DNA of 64,000 nucleotides from Platynereis dumerilii (GCA_026936325.1 JAPTHN010000003.1:39076011-39140010), one strand, 5' to 3'; positions 24,487 to 37,899 are shown, counted from the first letter of the stretch. Made by a program: numbers and translations. Notes: generated by a model not told the origin, from the letters alone.

Positions 24487-25399
24487 GAACGTGACAAGGC
24501 ATCAGTATGATACAGTCTGTGTGCTTGAAAAGAAACTCAATTAGGTGATCCCCTGTGATTATGCACTAAAAGCACCAGAAGCTGTGCAGGTATATACTTG
24601 TGACATGAAGGTTATCCCTCTAATTACAGACTTGCTTTTGAAACAAAAAGGATGTTGTCATCTGGTGAAATGAGACAGCACAGTATCCAGTCTACCGAAC
24701 ACTTTAAATACCAGGTTCAGGGTAATTCAGAAGTACAGCTTTCTGAAAAGTTTTCATGCTTTGTGTACTTTATTCAATTGTTGTCAGGTTAAAGTTTTCT
24801 AATCATATTGCTATGAAGCATGCACTTGCGATCAGACCAAAAGTAATTACAAACTGACTGCATGGTAATTTACAACACACAAACAACAGAAAGTAGAATG
24901 ATCTCCATTGTTTCATATTTTTTAAAATTCAAGCTTATTTTTGTTCTCAATTCTAACATTTGGGGTAAAAAAAACTCATTCAGAAGATCTGTTACAACAT
25001 TTCTAAAACACATGCAAACTTTTATAATGATCGAACCAGGTTTCAATTAACCTTTGCAAACAATCCAAGAATGACATAAAAACTGTTCCAATGTCATTGT
25101 CCTTTTCTGGGCCATTTCAGGTCGATTATGCCAGGCATTCCTCACGATCAAGAGCAAAATGTTTCTTTGACATCTGTAGAAACTGGGACATGTATGCTAG
25201 AATTGTAAACGATGGACCTTCCCTTGCATGTTAATCCAATTATTATTAATTATTATATAAGTTTTTGTGTCTAACAAGGAGTGCATGTGTGTATGTTAAG
25301 TTTATTTGATAGGGATGAGCATAAGTCTTCGATATCCATGACATAGAGTTTATATATACATTTATTTCGTACTCGTGTTACAATGCAAATAGAAAATGA

Positions 25400-25882
25400 A
25401 TATGAAATTAATTAGAATTGTGAAATGTAATTAGTTATTTCTAAAAGTCCATTTTGATCAAAGCCTTTGACCTCAAAATAGTCATTCTCCAGAACTCTTC
25501 TTATTTCCTTGATTAGATTTGCCCGGTCACATACCCCTGGGTACTGTGACTGTGAGTCACATAAATTGTTCGAAAGGGCTAAATTTGCACTAATTGTCCC
25601 ACCAGGACAAGAAGACTCGCATGTGAAGAGAAGTGATTTCATGCTGTTGTTGTCCAAGTTCAAAATTCCTTTGTATAATTCCTTGAATCGGTTGCACAGA
25701 AGGACCTCAATAGATTCGTTTCGACTAGGTGAGGTAAAATTATTGATCGACGGTTATTAGGTAAACACCAAATCTTATGCACAGCCTTCCGCCAGGCAAC
25801 ACAAAAACTAGTCACTTTTTTGTCACCCAAGTCCCAAGTTTCTGTACCATACAGATGACAGCACTAGTTGAAGACAGCTGAA
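25400..25882 (-). mobile_element. LINE reverse transcriptase C-terminal fragment
   Basis: The minus strand reads a peptide like LYGTETWDLGDKKV, then VAWRKAVHKIWCLP (about 25850-25750), the conserved tail of many non-LTR retrotransposon ORF2 proteins. After a frameshift it continues EVLLCNRFKELYKGIL (about 25715-25665) and on to a stop near 25412. This is the 3' end of a dead LINE, 5'-truncated where it meets the next repeat at 25883. The clade was not determined. Confidence 0.7.
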
Positions 25883-27172
25883 CATACCGATCGTGGAACA
25901 GCTTTTAAATTAGCAAGAGGGCTTAATCCTACTTTTGTATGTATACCGGCTATGAAGTCGCATCTCTTTCTGTGACTTGCCTCCCCCCCCGAAAAGATTT
26001 TGGGGAAATGTTTGCAGATATATTGCCCAAAATAGGAAAAAATGGTGAAATGGTAAGAAAAATGGGGAAATGATGAGCAAAATGGGGAAATAATGAGCAA
26101 AATGGGGAAATGACCAGAAATTGGGGGAAAAGGTCGAGAATAATGGGGAAATTATTAAAGAAATCGAAAGAAAAGGTGATTTCTACAAAGAGTTTATTCA
26201 GATTTCCTCATTTTTTCTTCACAACTTCCCCATTTTTTCTTCACAACTTCCCCATTTTTTTTTTCACAATATCCCCATTTTTTTCACAGTATCCCTTTTT
26301 GGCTGGTCCGAATGATATGCATCCGCAAAAAATTCCACAACACTTTTTCAAAATGTAACCAATGCATACATGTATGGGACAGTTTTTGAATGTGTGTTCA
26401 TTGAATTTTGCTAATTTGCACCTTATTTCCCTTAAATTTACCCATAAAAAAAAACAAAATGTTATTTCAAATTTCCCCAAAATTAAAGTTAAACCTCAAC
26501 AAAAAGGTTCTCCGATATGAAACGCAATTTTCTCCAAAATCTTTGCAGTGATGTTTTTGTGAAAAGAAAAAATTCTCAAGAGCCGCATTCATCATGTTTA
26601 TATCTCAACAGAATGCATAGAATTCTGCAAAATCAGTTATTCTGAGTTCTTCCCCCTACAGATTCGTGGTCCTGGATTTTGCTAATTTTGTAAAGAAATC
26701 CTTAATATTTTTTGTCATCTGTTATATATCTTTCTTAAGTTACCAATTACCAAAAAGAGAACACATTAACTTCCTCTGCTTTTTTTTTTTTAGACATTTC
26801 ACAATTTCCTTGCAGCATCTGTTTTTACTGGATTTTAGATCCTAGGTTTTCCTATTTTTGCAAAGAAATGCTTAATTTTTTCAGTTATGTCTTCCGTAAA
26901 TTTCTCTGAATTGCCTTCCAAGAAAGTAATTTCCTTAGCTATTTTAAACATTTCCCAACTTTTCAGCATTTTCACCATATTATTCAGACATATTACTAAG
27001 TATTATTAATAATTTAGGACAAACCATAAAAGGAATTAGATTCTGAAAGAATTTTTTAACAGTGCATTACAATTTGGACACGCGAAAAGCTGTTGGTAGC
27101 GATAACAATTTTGGGGAAATGTCTTAATGGTTTGCCCCCCCCCTCTGGAAAAAATCCTGGATACGCCACTGC
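25883..27172. mobile_element. AATGGGGAAAT-rich repeat, copy 2, with hAT-like right end
   Basis: The first 330 bp match 24087-24420. It continues with TTCCCCATTTTTTCTTCAC units (26205-26300) and AT-rich non-coding sequence. The right end CCTGGATACGCCACTG (27157-27172) is the mirror of the CAGTGGCGTATCCAGG-type ends of hAT MITEs, and module C1 begins directly after it. A matching left end was not found, so the left limit is set only by the shared start at 25883. Confidence 0.45.
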
Positions 27173-27856
27173 ATCTGTGCTTGCGAGTAATAGGACCTTT
27201 CACTTTCCCTATTTCTTTCTCTGGTGTTGTAAATTTCTAATATATTACTTTTCCAGATTGAGACCAGATATTGTTGAAAAGATTTCCAGCCAAGAGGCAG
27301 AGAAGAACCAATTTAACACCACCAGAAAATTAATATCTGCTGGCTTTTCAAGGGGAAATTCCATCTCAGCACTCCAGACTGTTCAATATGTTCTTGAGAA
27401 GTTCTTCTATTTCTAATTAGGCCCCCATATTTGATATATTCCACCCAGAAGGCATCTCAAATGAATATTTTTGAAACATTCTTTGAGATCCGAAAAATCT
27501 CATAAATATCATCACAGAAGCTGACTTGACTTAATTCAATTGGGGCAACGGTGCTGCAATATATTTATTGAGTCAGTTCAACTTGTTCATTTGAAGTTGT
27601 ATCTCCCAATATTGCATGATCAGCAAAGATAATTGTATTTCTCCTGACAAGGTTTGTTTTACAAAATTAACTTTTTAGCACATCCATGATGTGATAATGC
27701 TTATTCCCAAATGGCCCTCAGAATTTTCTGCCAATATTACCATAATATTAATATTTGTTATGTAATTTAATAACTCAAAACATTTGGGGCTCAGGACTGT
27801 AGGACCAATATCCCAAATTCGATTCACAAGTGATGCTGCGAAGCAGGAACCACACT

Positions 27857-28037
27857 CTAAAAAATGTCGGGACAAAATTGATTTTTTAGATTCAAAATGG
27901 TTTTTTGAAAAACCAAATTTCAATGCAAAAAACCAACATGGATTTTTTTTTAAATCCAAGTTGGTTTTGCATTGAAATTTGGTTTTTCAAAAAACCATTT
28001 TGAATCTAAAAAAACCAATTTTGTCTGAATTTTTTAA
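27857..28037. repeat. 180-bp near-perfect palindrome
   Basis: Arms of about 85 bp mirror each other around a T-rich centre at about 27948-27956. The left arm includes GACAAAATTGATTTTTTAGA and the right arm its complement near 28005-28024. It has no coding capacity; the 60-95 codon frames over it on both strands are artefacts of the symmetry. It is likely a fold-back MITE. Confidence 0.85.
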
Positions 28038-28262
28038 AAATGTAAAGTCATTGAGTCGTTCTTCAAGTTTAATGCAATATTGATGTTAGAAATCTACAAA
28101 TCATGCTTTTACCTGTAAAACTTTGCTGTAAAACTGTTTCTATTGCTTCATGTAGTTATCAATATCAAGCCACGTATTGCATCTGAAATAAAATCTTAAG
28201 ACCAGTATTCAATGAACTGAAAATTTAATTAGGCCTGGAGCCCAAGGCATTCTACTCTGAAC

Positions 28263-28676
28263 CATCCTCCCCATGCAAGCCCTGCTAAAATGGACAGGGT
28301 TTTATGCTATTTCCAACCTCTTCTGTGATTGGCTGCTTATTTAGGTCATAAGCATTTTGCAGGCAGATATAGTCCGATTATGGACACTTAGAGGATTACT
28401 GGCAACTAAGAAAAACAGTGTAAAACAAGCAAACTTTCAAACAGTTTCATTTCAGAACTGTGAAAATACATAATTCAATGACATTTTCGGAATTGTGATA
28501 GACCTTTCAAAAATACACAATTACTCCATTTGTAACTGTGTGAAACGGAAGCAACAATTTCAAACTGTGATGTAGCAGTCCCTGATTGGCTGAGCCAAAA
28601 CTGGGTCTGTTAATTAAGTATTCATGAATTAGCAAAGGTTATGGGCCATTTTGTCATGGTATGACCTGGGATGATG
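28263..28676 (+). mobile_element. 414-bp non-autonomous DNA element, copy 1
   Basis: The ends are CATCCTCCC on the left and GGGATGATG on the right, an imperfect 9-bp inverted pair. They are flanked by CTCTGAAC (28255-28262) and CTGTGAAC (28677-28684), an 8-bp target duplication with one change. A second copy in the opposite orientation lies at 51857-52271. The interior is non-coding. Confidence 0.75.
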
Positions 28677-29059
28677 CTGTGAACAGTAAATTCATCAAAC
28701 TAGAGTGAAGTTTTTTTATCCCCATGAGCGGCAATTATGCCTTCGGGTATCAAACTGTATTTACCTATTTTCTTTATATATAAGTGATAATAAAAAAAAT
28801 CTGAATCTGAACCTGAGAGAATTTGCTCTTTTTCAGTCGTCACATGATCTTTTCAGACTTGCAATATAGGAGTCATTATAAAATGTTATGTTTCTCTAAG
28901 TAATCTTTTTTTGACACTGAAAAAAAAAGTTTGTTCAGCACATCAAAAAAAATATTGTTTCCACTGGTAGCTCGGGTACGGTTCAAAATCCATAGCCCCC
29001 CCCCCCCAACTATCCTCTGGTCCGCCCCAAAGCTCTATTGGAAAATAATTTGGCTCCAA

Positions 29060-29250
29060 TACTTGGGTCCTGTGTTTGATCCAGCTCTGTCCTAGTCACC
29101 TTCATCCATCCAATGTATTTCACCATGTGACGTCAGTTTAAATTGTCCTTCGCCTCATTTCCTCGCCCTGTTCCTGTCTTTATATATTAGCCTTCAAAAG
29201 TGCATGCACACAGAACATAATGTCCTAATTTCGGAAACAATGGTTGTGAT
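29060..29250 (+). repeat. SINE-like repeat, second family, copy in C1
   Basis: It includes CTAGTCACCTTCATCCATCC and CCTTCAAAAGTGCATGCACA, shared with the copies at 8300, 21170, 35130 and 41570. A degenerate box B (GTGTTTGATCC) is present near 29070. Confidence 0.5.
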
Positions 29251-31936
29251 GATGGACATGCAGCAGGAAGGTAGATTTTCGCGGGTGCCAAATGAGTCAC
29301 CACTGGATCTCTCAGGAATGTGGGGCTTATTCTCTATTTTGTGCCGATCGCCATTTACCCATTTGTAATGCAACCCCTATTAGTTTAATCAGGTATTATT
29401 TTTAAACTCTTTTGCTAACAATCAATTGCTGGTAATTATTGCCATTTTGTTTTTGCATGAACTGAAAAAAACAAAAAACAGTTAAGGGTTCCAAGTGACA
29501 TGAGATGAACTACATGTTGTCTCTCCCAAGGTGAATAACCTTTACAAAGTTCTGCAAATTTTCTTCGATGGATTTTCTTTGATTGATTTGATCTGTTTCA
29601 GCAATAGCACTTTCTTTTTGGAATTCTTGATGTATCTTTTAGTTGTTTCTGAAAGAGATTGATCAGGGAACGGAACCTTTCGCTGAGCAGCAATGTTGCG
29701 CGGAGAATGATATCCCAAGCTAATAATGTCACTTCTGCAATGCCACTTGAATACAAAACAGCTACTTACAAGATGTTATACTACAAACAAATGTTCAGCA
29801 GTTATTTGCGATCAATCTGAATTCAAGAATTAATTATCAGAAAAGATGGACAAATTGTAATCAAGCTAGTCATTATGCCACATTATGTGGTTTTATAAAC
29901 TGGGAAACCAAAATATCCTTAACTTTTTAAAACTATGAGCTGAAGTGAATGAAGCCAAAGAGACGTTCACAGTTTAGAAATTTCTCAAATTTCTCAGGCT
30001 TCAAATTACTGACTCAACTTTTTCAATTTCATGAAGAAAGAGCTCCGCTTTTAGTGAAGGATGCACTCTCCACATTACAGAACTTCATTTTCAAAAGAAT
30101 AGTCACATAATATTCGAGTAAACTCTAATCGGTGATTCATTTACCTGTTTTAATATCATTTACTTTGTTGTTCTACCAATGTACATTTTAATCACATTCA
30201 GGTGGTGTTCAGCTTAAGAGAGTGAAACTGCTAAAATTCATGAGATATAACAGGGGTAAACATACAGCAGCTTTATACTTCAAAATATGGGAAGTATCTT
30301 TCATTAAAAAGCATTAAAAGCACTTGAAACAGGATCATTTTTCAGAAGTCTGAATTAATATATATCTGGGGTAAAAAAAAAGTGTACAGAAGATCTATTA
30401 CAGCATTTCTAAAACCCATGCAAACCTTCAAAATCAACCAGATCTCAAGCAACCTTTGCAAATAACCCAAGAATTACATCAAAAATGCTCAAACGTAATT
30501 GTCCTTTTCTAGGCAATTTGTCGATAACACTTGGTTATTCTCAAGATCATGAGAAAAAATTTTCTTTGATATCTTTAAGAAACCGGGACATGAATGTGGG
30601 TGACAATTGCTATAATTTGTCACAGATGGAATAGCCCATGCATGTTACATCAATTATAATTAACAATTCATTTTTATTGGGTATTTGTATTTGCACCTAC
30701 TCTATTTTCATGCAAGGGGGTACGCATACCCCTTTCCCCTAAGAATCTATGCCAATGTCAATTTGTCAAAATTTAAAATGCAACGGAATGAACATATACC
30801 TCTCATTTCATCAAGCAATCCTAATAAGTATTGAGTGGTTAAAACTTGCTTGACCTAGTTAATCCACCCTTATATGCCAGCCTATCTCTAGATGACTAAA
30901 ACATGCATCAGTCCTCTATCCATTCATCTATCCATTCATTAGTGCTTGCAAGCTAAAACATTTCACTGGAGGTGTTCTATGTCATGTCATCGCTAACATG
31001 AATTTCTGAAGCAGCTCAACACAGTTCTGCTGAGTTCTGCTGAGCGCGGACCTGATAGGCAACAGGGCGGACCTGAGTGGCAGCAGTCCTACTGACCTAG
31101 AAGCCAATTCGATACCCAGTTCTACTTGAATTTCGTCAGTATGCTGCCTCGCTAGCTCACGCAGCTGCCTCTATGTAGACTGTTCTCAGTCAGCTGAGCT
31201 TGGGATTAACAGTTACTAGACCTGTCCCTGTCACTTTCGTATAGCTTTCTATTTGTTTTATTAAATTCCAATATATTGTTTTTCCAGATTATGATTTGAT
31301 ATTGAAGAAAAGTTTTCCGACCACAAGGCAGAGAAGAAGCAATTTAACACTTCCAGAGAATTAATATCTCTTGGCTTTTCAAGGGGAAATTCCAGCTCAG
31401 CTCTTCAGAAAGTTCAATGTGTTTTTGAAAAGTCTTTGAATTTGTAATGAGGCCCCCATATTTGATATATTCCACCCAGAAGGCGTCGCAAATGAGTACT
31501 TTCATTTAATTACTTTTGAAACGCTCTTGGGGTCTAAAAAATCTTGTAATTATCATCGCAGAATACTTGAGTACCAATATTGCAAGATTGGCAAAGATAA
31601 TTATATTTTTTCTGAAAAGGTTCCTCACAAAATTTACTTTTTAAACAACAATGATACGGTTATGTAAATTCCCTCATGGCCTTCAAAACTTTCCGCCAAT
31701 TGTACATTAATATTTTAAAATTTGTGGTTTTAATTATTTAAAATTGTTCATTAAATGAAGTGAAAAGCATTTGCGGTTCAGAATTTTATGAGGCAAATAT
31801 CCAACTTTCAATCTACGAGTGCTATGAAGCAGGAGGTAAAGTTAAGCTCAAATTAATAATAATATTTGAAATCTATAGGCCACCTCATGCAGCTGAAAGA
31901 AAAGACCTGTATCCCATGAACTGAAAGTTGAATTAT

Positions 31937-32590
31937 GCCTAGTTCACACGGAGACGTATCAGAGGGTTCTTGCCGCGGCGATTCTTACTTTTCCAGGAAA
32001 GTAGGAGATGATTCAACTACTTTCAACAATTCGGCGACAATAATTTAGTCTATGGCGCATCTCAAACTTCCTCGCCAAAAGTTCCTAGAAGTCACGTGAC
32101 AGGTTGGTGAAGCAAGAACTTACTTCACGAAAGATTCGACCTGTTGAATCTTGACAAAGCAAGAAGTCACGATGCAAAAGACCTGAAGACCCCCAAAGTG
32201 CTTGGGCGAAGGTACAGACAGCTTGGGCGAAGCTAGAGAGTGCTTGGGTGAGGCTATTTATCATTGAGTCAATGAAACTTCGGCGACGCAACAGCACAAC
32301 TCGCCGTCGCAATCATGCTGATGAAACGCCGTGGGCGAGGCTAGAGGCTGCTTGGGCGAAGCAAGAGGCTCCTTGGGCGAGGCTAGTTTAATATTGAAGC
32401 AATGGAACTTCACCGAAGCTCCTCACAACTCGCCGACACAACTCTCTTCCTCATTGGGGGTTGCTTCGTCACTAATTACGAGCGATTCGGCGTAGAAAAC
32501 GAGTGCCTTGTCGTCATAGGATCCATCCATGACAATGTATAACCTCTTATTGATTATATAATCACTTAACCACTGTCGTGTGAACTAGGC
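31937..32590 (+). mobile_element. GCCTAGTTC-ended TIR element, copy 1
   Basis: The left end GCCTAGTTCACACG and right end CGTGTGAACTAGGC are perfect 14-bp inverted repeats. Module C1 has the unoccupied counterpart near 28230-28242 (TTAATTAGGCCTGGAGCCCAAG), which shows the insertion. The interior contains GCTTGGGCGAAG-type units of about 21 bp and no gene. The longest frames only read through these units. Target duplication and superfamily are unresolved. Confidence 0.8.
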
Positions 32591-34287
32591 AGCCCAAGAC
32601 ACTTAGCAAGCATTGAGCAACCGTAAGTTTCATCTCACTACAGAGAAGATGAAAGAATTTGCTCTTTTTCAATAATCTCAAGATCTGTTCCGATTTGCAG
32701 TATTGAGGAGGTGAAATAATTTTCCTCTAAATGGTGTTCTTTCTTGAGAATAATGACCTTCATATTCACTACAAAGCTTGAATTACAACCAAGGAGTTAT
32801 GAATGCTTACATTCAGCTTTTTTGGGACATCATTGATGTCACAACAGGCCCTATCTTTCACATTGAAAATAACTGCCAATTTTCATTGGGTAGCTTTTGA
32901 TCTTAGGGTGTGACTCAGACGGACTGTGAACATATTTGGTTGGTAATATGACAAGAACAGAATATGAGTCATATGACCTCATTTTGACCTACTAGATATA
33001 TAACATGGCAAGTATACGGTGATATATTCTTTGCCATAAGGCTTAGACATACTACTCTTGAAGAAAATTATTCATTGCAGCGACTGTAGTTTTAAACTGA
33101 CTGTTCTGGCAGTTCTTCATGAAGCATGAGTTTATCACAAGCCTAGGTGTCCTTGTAAAACCCAAATTCTGTTTGTTACAAAGGTTGTGAAGTAAATCTT
33201 GGCACATCGTCGCATTCTGTTGTCACGTGGTATACATAATATAGAGCTGTGTGTTTTACGAGGACCTAAAAAAATCAACAGCATACATGGCATTTGTTCC
33301 ACAGCTAAAATGTTCTATGTACACACAACCATTTGGAGGAGCTTTAGACCTACACTGTATAATTGATAATGTTATAGAAGATACTATTAGAAGTGTAAAT
33401 CCTAACGTAATATAAATGGCATGCCTTTGGCAACGAATGATACTCACGAAGCAGAGCTACAGCTTATGCAACTGCCGACAAGATACTACTTTCAACTTTC
33501 TTAAATTTTTAACCCATGAAAAGTTGTATGGTTACACATTTGCAATAATTTAGATCCTATGGTATTTGCTTAATTAGAATTACTGAGCAATTACCTTATC
33601 ATTAAAATGTGGTTATCAAACTTTCAAAGTGCCAAGAAGATGAAATTGGAAAGAGTAGTCACAGATCCTTTGAGACCCATCTGGCATTTTAACAGGCAGC
33701 AAAAGCAGCATATCAGAGCTTTAAAGATACAAGGTGCATGAGTTGTTCTCCGGTCATTTTTCTCAATATTTTCAGCATTGTGCTTTGGTATTATTTCTTT
33801 CTACCAACTCCATCTTTTTCTGAGTATGTCATAAATTGAATATCAGGAAAAATCATTTTCCCTTCCTATTGTATGTTGCCTGATACTAAACAAGAGAATA
33901 TGAATGACAATGAACTTCGATTTGTCATTTTTTCTTTCTGTTTACATTGTAAACATCATTTTTAAGTCTGCTCTGACAGACTCCGTTTTCCCTAGCTATG
34001 TTTGTTTTTCACTTCATTATATCTTTGGCAACTTGATTAGAATTTTCTTTGGAAAATAACGCATACAACATAATCATAATTTTTCATCTCAACTTTTTTG
34101 CGAACAATTTGCATATGACATTGTTATACGTTCATATATTTATTCATGGAGTGAAACTCTCACCAGAAATATATTAAAACAAGGCCCTATTGTTTACATG
34201 ATTTAGTCTTTATGTCATGTATTTGTGCACTTAAGTAGGTTAAAAGCGCAGGTGAATAACATAGCAATGAGGTGAAGGATGATAAAT

Positions 34288-34383
34288 ACTGTTTATGGAT
34301 AGATAGAGAGAGATGGCAAGTATGGCCCTTTAAGCCCAGTTCTGGGTGCTCATGAGAGTTGACAGAAGAAATAGGAATGAGAT
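34288..34383 (-). repeat. 3' part of tRNA-derived SINE in copy C2
   Basis: Same place in the module as the fragments at 7354 and 20741. GCCCAGTTCTGGGTGCTCATG is preserved. Confidence 0.55.
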
Positions 34384-35284
34384 AGCATGAGTCTTCAACA
34401 TGTTACACATATCGCATCAGAGGGTTCACTTGACTTGACATAGATTCCATGTCAAGTCTAGTGAAGGTAGAGGTCAATGAATGTGGAATTTAAGTTGATA
34501 TCGTTATGTTTTTTGGTTGTACACATCAATATTAAGCTGGCATTTTCAACATATGCCGAAATTTTATGTCTATGTTTGTGAGCCAGGATGCGATTTTTGA
34601 TGATTTTTTTACTAAAAATGATCAATTTTTCCGGGTCACCTAAAGAAAGTTTTCTATTTATTTTCAGCAACTAAAAATGGTTTATGATATAATTTATATG
34701 TAAATGTAATGTCTGAGGAAAATTGTTTTGCAATTCCACACATTCAATCACCAATTTTAGAACTTTGAAATCCTGACATCTTGAAAATCCTAATTATTCC
34801 AGCATTTTGATCAAGAGTGTATTTAAGTCATTAATGTTTGTATTGACTTTTAATTTGTATTCACTTCTTGCAATCAGGTCGTATGGAAATAATTATTTCC
34901 AATGTTGATACACACATGTTGATTTAAATTCCTGAAATATGTCATTGGAGGTTGTTATAGGACAATACTGAAATTTTAAGTCTATTTTGGAATTTATTTA
35001 ACATATTTTAATTATTTACAAAACTACACTGTGACTACACTACTAGCTCCACTTTTATGGCAACTACAGGCACTTCCTGTTCAGGCTGTCACTGCAGACA
35101 GGAGCACCACAAAAAATTTGCTGTCCCTGTGTTAAGTGAGCTCGCTCGGCAGCCATGAACTGCGCTCATATAAATTTCCCTTCCCCTCATTTCCTCACCC
35201 TGCTCCTGTCCCTATTAGCCTTCAAAAGAGCATGGGAACAGGACATAAAGTCCTAGTCATCCATTCCTGTGCTCAGGGTTACCA

Positions 35285-36180
35285 TTAGAGTAGCGCGGGG
35301 CATGCAGCCCCCCTTAAATTCGAGGTGCGATTTGACCTACTTTTTGTGGTCGATTATTTAAATGCTTATGTTGTCAGGAGGGGATCACTTGACTCTACTT
35401 ATAACTAGTGAAACAAATGTTTACCAATTTTAATAAAGGAGTTACGGCTCTTTTTGTAAAAAATATAAAATGGCCTTCTTACCCCAACCATCGGGCAAGA
35501 AGCCCTCCATTATAATCCTATGGCTTTTTTTTTTGCAAGCGCATTCAGCTTGAAAGTTATTTCTTGGGGTTCGTCTATCATTTTTAAGGCATCCTATTCA
35601 CTTTTTCTGAATTTCAGAATTTTTCTGTTCATACATTTATTTATTTTTATTTTTTGCCCTGTTTTAATTTCGGGCAAATTTTTTCGATTTCAATTAGCTA
35701 TTCTATCAAGATTTAAGGTAGAGTACACATTATTAAATGGTTCCTGATGCAACTTCGAGGCCTCAGTGAATGGGGCCTCATGCCCCATGCCAAGTGGGGC
35801 CTCCCTCCCCAAACTCACATAATTTTGATTTTACCTCTATATTTTGAGCTAAAATGCAAAAAATATGATCCAAATCATATTTATGTAATGGTCATAAAGT
35901 GAAGCAATGCAGATATCCATTATTCTTTTAAGAATTTCCAAAGTTATTTCTGACAACCCCTTTCAAAGAATTAATCAAACTTACAAAAACCATGCACCTT
36001 TTTTGGTTTCTTTAATTACTTCTATGGTTTGGTGCTGTTTGCCCTGAAAATTTGTGACGTCACCTAAAAAGCCTCTAGCTTCAATCCTATCAATAAGAAA
36101 AAGCACCAAAAATGTAAGTTTAGATATAACCCTGGGGGGGGGGGCCTCTCACCTAACCCGGGCTTCTTGCCCCGACCCAC
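35285..36180. other. Unassigned insert within module C2
   Basis: The module sequence stops after CCTGTGCTCAGG and resumes at ATTTGATTGAAGTTTGGTACATG; B joins these directly (21325-21372). The 0.9-kb insert has a CGGGCAAGAAGCCC motif (35492-35505) and its near complement GGGCTTCTTGCCC (36161-36173), which may be subterminal inverted repeats. There are also G- and C-runs but no coding frame with a known motif. A MITE is likely but its ends were not defined. Confidence 0.4.
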
Positions 36181-36779
36181 TCTACTTGTGATTATAATTT
36201 GATTGAAGTTTGGTACATGTAGGTGTATGCAGGCTGGCATGACACAGTTTTGCATCTGTGATCATTAAAAATGTAGAACAGGTCTTACACATATCATTGA
36301 TGTTTTCACTTGAGACATAGCATCAGATATTATTCAAGCTCTTATGAAACATGCTCTTTTACCTATATGTGGTTATCAGGCCATTCCAAGTGCACAACGT
36401 TCATTTAATCTAAATTCCCTTTCAGCTGTCCCAAGATATGGAGAACACTTTAAATAACAATGCCACTAACAAAGACGCCACGAAGAAGTAGAAAATTCTG
36501 GCTAGGAAATTCTGCACTCTCCTGAAGGTAAATTCATCGATCAATTTGAAACTAGTCAAAAGTGTGAGTTCACAATTTAAGACCGGTCCAAAAGTGAAGC
36601 CTATGTTTGCAGTTTTATTATATTTTAAGACACACCAACAAAAAATCCAACACTCAACCAAGAAAGTTACAGTTCAAACAAGGCAAACTTAAGACTTGCT
36701 CTGAATGGGTCTTTGCAATGCCAAAATCACAAGGAAATCTTTCTTTAAACAAGAAATTCTTTAAAAAAAGAATTGTAGG

Positions 36780-37116
36780 CAGCTGGGTGGTGTAGTGGTT
36801 AAGGTTCCCGCCTGCTCCTCTGAAGGTCTTTGGCTGCATGGGTTCGACTCCCGGTTGGGGAACCCGAAATTTTCAGTGTAACTTTATGAGCAAAATCCCA
36901 GCTGGATGTCGTTCGGATGAGACGTTAAATTGGCGGCCCCTTGTATCAGTGTCTGTGCTGGGCAAGTAAAAGATCCCTCACATGGGGTAAATGTGTAACA
37001 TGTTGAGGACTCCTGCTCTCTCTCATCTCATCAATCAACCCTCGTGAGCGCCCAGAACTGGGCTTAGAGGGCTGCACTTGCCATATCTATCCATCTACCT
37101 ATCTATCTATCTATCT
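36780..37116 (+). mobile_element. Full-length tRNA-derived SINE with (TATC)n tail
   Basis: The head resembles a tRNA gene. Box A is TGGTGTAGTGG (36788-36798) and box B is GGTTCGACTCC (36841-36851), the internal RNA polymerase III promoter. A body of about 230 bp follows, with GAGCGCCCAGAACTGGGCTT near the 3' end, then a TATC microsatellite tail. The copy at 50846-51167 is closely related. SINEs are moved by LINE machinery; the partner LINE is unknown. Confidence 0.8.
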
Positions 37117-37119
37117 CGT

Positions 37120-37849
37120 AGGGACCTGAGGTTTCTTCAAACACATATTTATTTTCCAAATATTCAAATAATGTTTTATGTATGTGTAGTTACATCTGTA
37201 CTTCCAATGTACCACTGTGAGTGTGTCATTTAACAAACCGAATACACGTTACCTCATGATTAGGCATGCCTAATTATCGCCCATGCTATGCTATGCATAG
37301 GGCGATTATGCTTTAGTGCTGAAATCTACTGAAGGGGTGAAACAACCAATGCTGTGGCCTCAACCAGCCCACTCTGGAAATTCTTATCATATGCATAACA
37401 CATTGATACCATTGTAGATGTGCACAACGGTTCGTATTTTCAGTTTAATTCAATATTAGAAAATTTACTATTATCAGTTTTAGAGGCTATCAAGGTCCAG
37501 AAAGCCTGCATTGTGGTGGCCATTTTCCCTTCCACAGGGTGAGTTTTAGTACACAGAATGGCCACTGCAAGCAGATACATTACACAAGAGGGCAGCACCT
37601 GCAAGTCCTTTGCCTCTTCCTCCCTTTGCACCACATTCTATTTCTGGGAAACTCAGTAATTCCTGCATCTCAGTATAGTTCGTGCATCTTTCCAACTAAT
37701 TATACAGGTAGCACGGGCTTGCATTGTATCTATTTCATATTATTCTATTCTCTTCCCTCCAATCTACGGGCAACTTACTATATATTATATAAATCTGTTT
37801 TATATTTATGTAAATAAAATACTGGTTATAATATACACTCATGTAAACA
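37120..37849. other. Non-coding stretch between SINE and minisatellite
   Basis: No gene recognised. Frames of 60-90 codons lie on both strands without known motifs. A short inverted sequence (GCCTAATTATCGCCCATGC followed by GCATAGGGCGATTATGC, about 37268-37312) could form a hairpin. Confidence 0.4.
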
Positions 37850-37861
37850 AAAGATAGACAT

Positions 37862-37899
<38 letters not shown>

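Larger units (their letters stand above)
18580..25400 (+). repeat. Module copy B, right part
   Basis: The alignment to module A resumes at AGTCTC (18579-18584) and continues to about 24860, matching A up to 11160. After that it matches C1 (25000-25260 with 30370-30680). It is interrupted by a 1.57-kb insert at 18996-20562 and by a rearranged insert at 24022-24423. The stretch 21880-22280 is very close to A 9060-9480. I see no protein-coding gene of the module itself. Confidence 0.8.
27175..30720 (+). repeat. Module copy C1
   Basis: It starts CATCTGTGCTTGCGAGTAA like copy B at 12484. It then follows the module order with internal losses: the start block to about 28240, then the SINE-like block at 29060-29250, the block at 29640-29790 and the final block that matches B at 25000-25260. 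It is more diverged than A and B. Insertions in it are the palindrome at 27857-28037 and the 414-bp element at 28263-28676. Confidence 0.75.
30917..36470 (+). repeat. Module copy C2
   Basis: The start TCTATCCATTCAT and the first block (31210-31920) match the starts of the other copies. The block at 33640-33750 matches A 6668-6755, 33800-34400 matches A 6800-7445, and 36186-36450 matches A 8515-8790. It ends where AGATATGGAG is joined directly to AACACTTTAAATA, sequences that lie 2.2 kb apart in A, so an internal deletion ends this copy. Inserts are the TIR element at 31937-32590 and an unassigned block at about 35285-36180. Confidence 0.75.

Noticed and set aside
36780-36860. Possible tRNA genes at 36780 and 50846
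   Set aside because: Box A and box B are present, but the cloverleaf is not complete and the sequence continues into a shared 230-bp body and TATC tail, so these are SINE heads.
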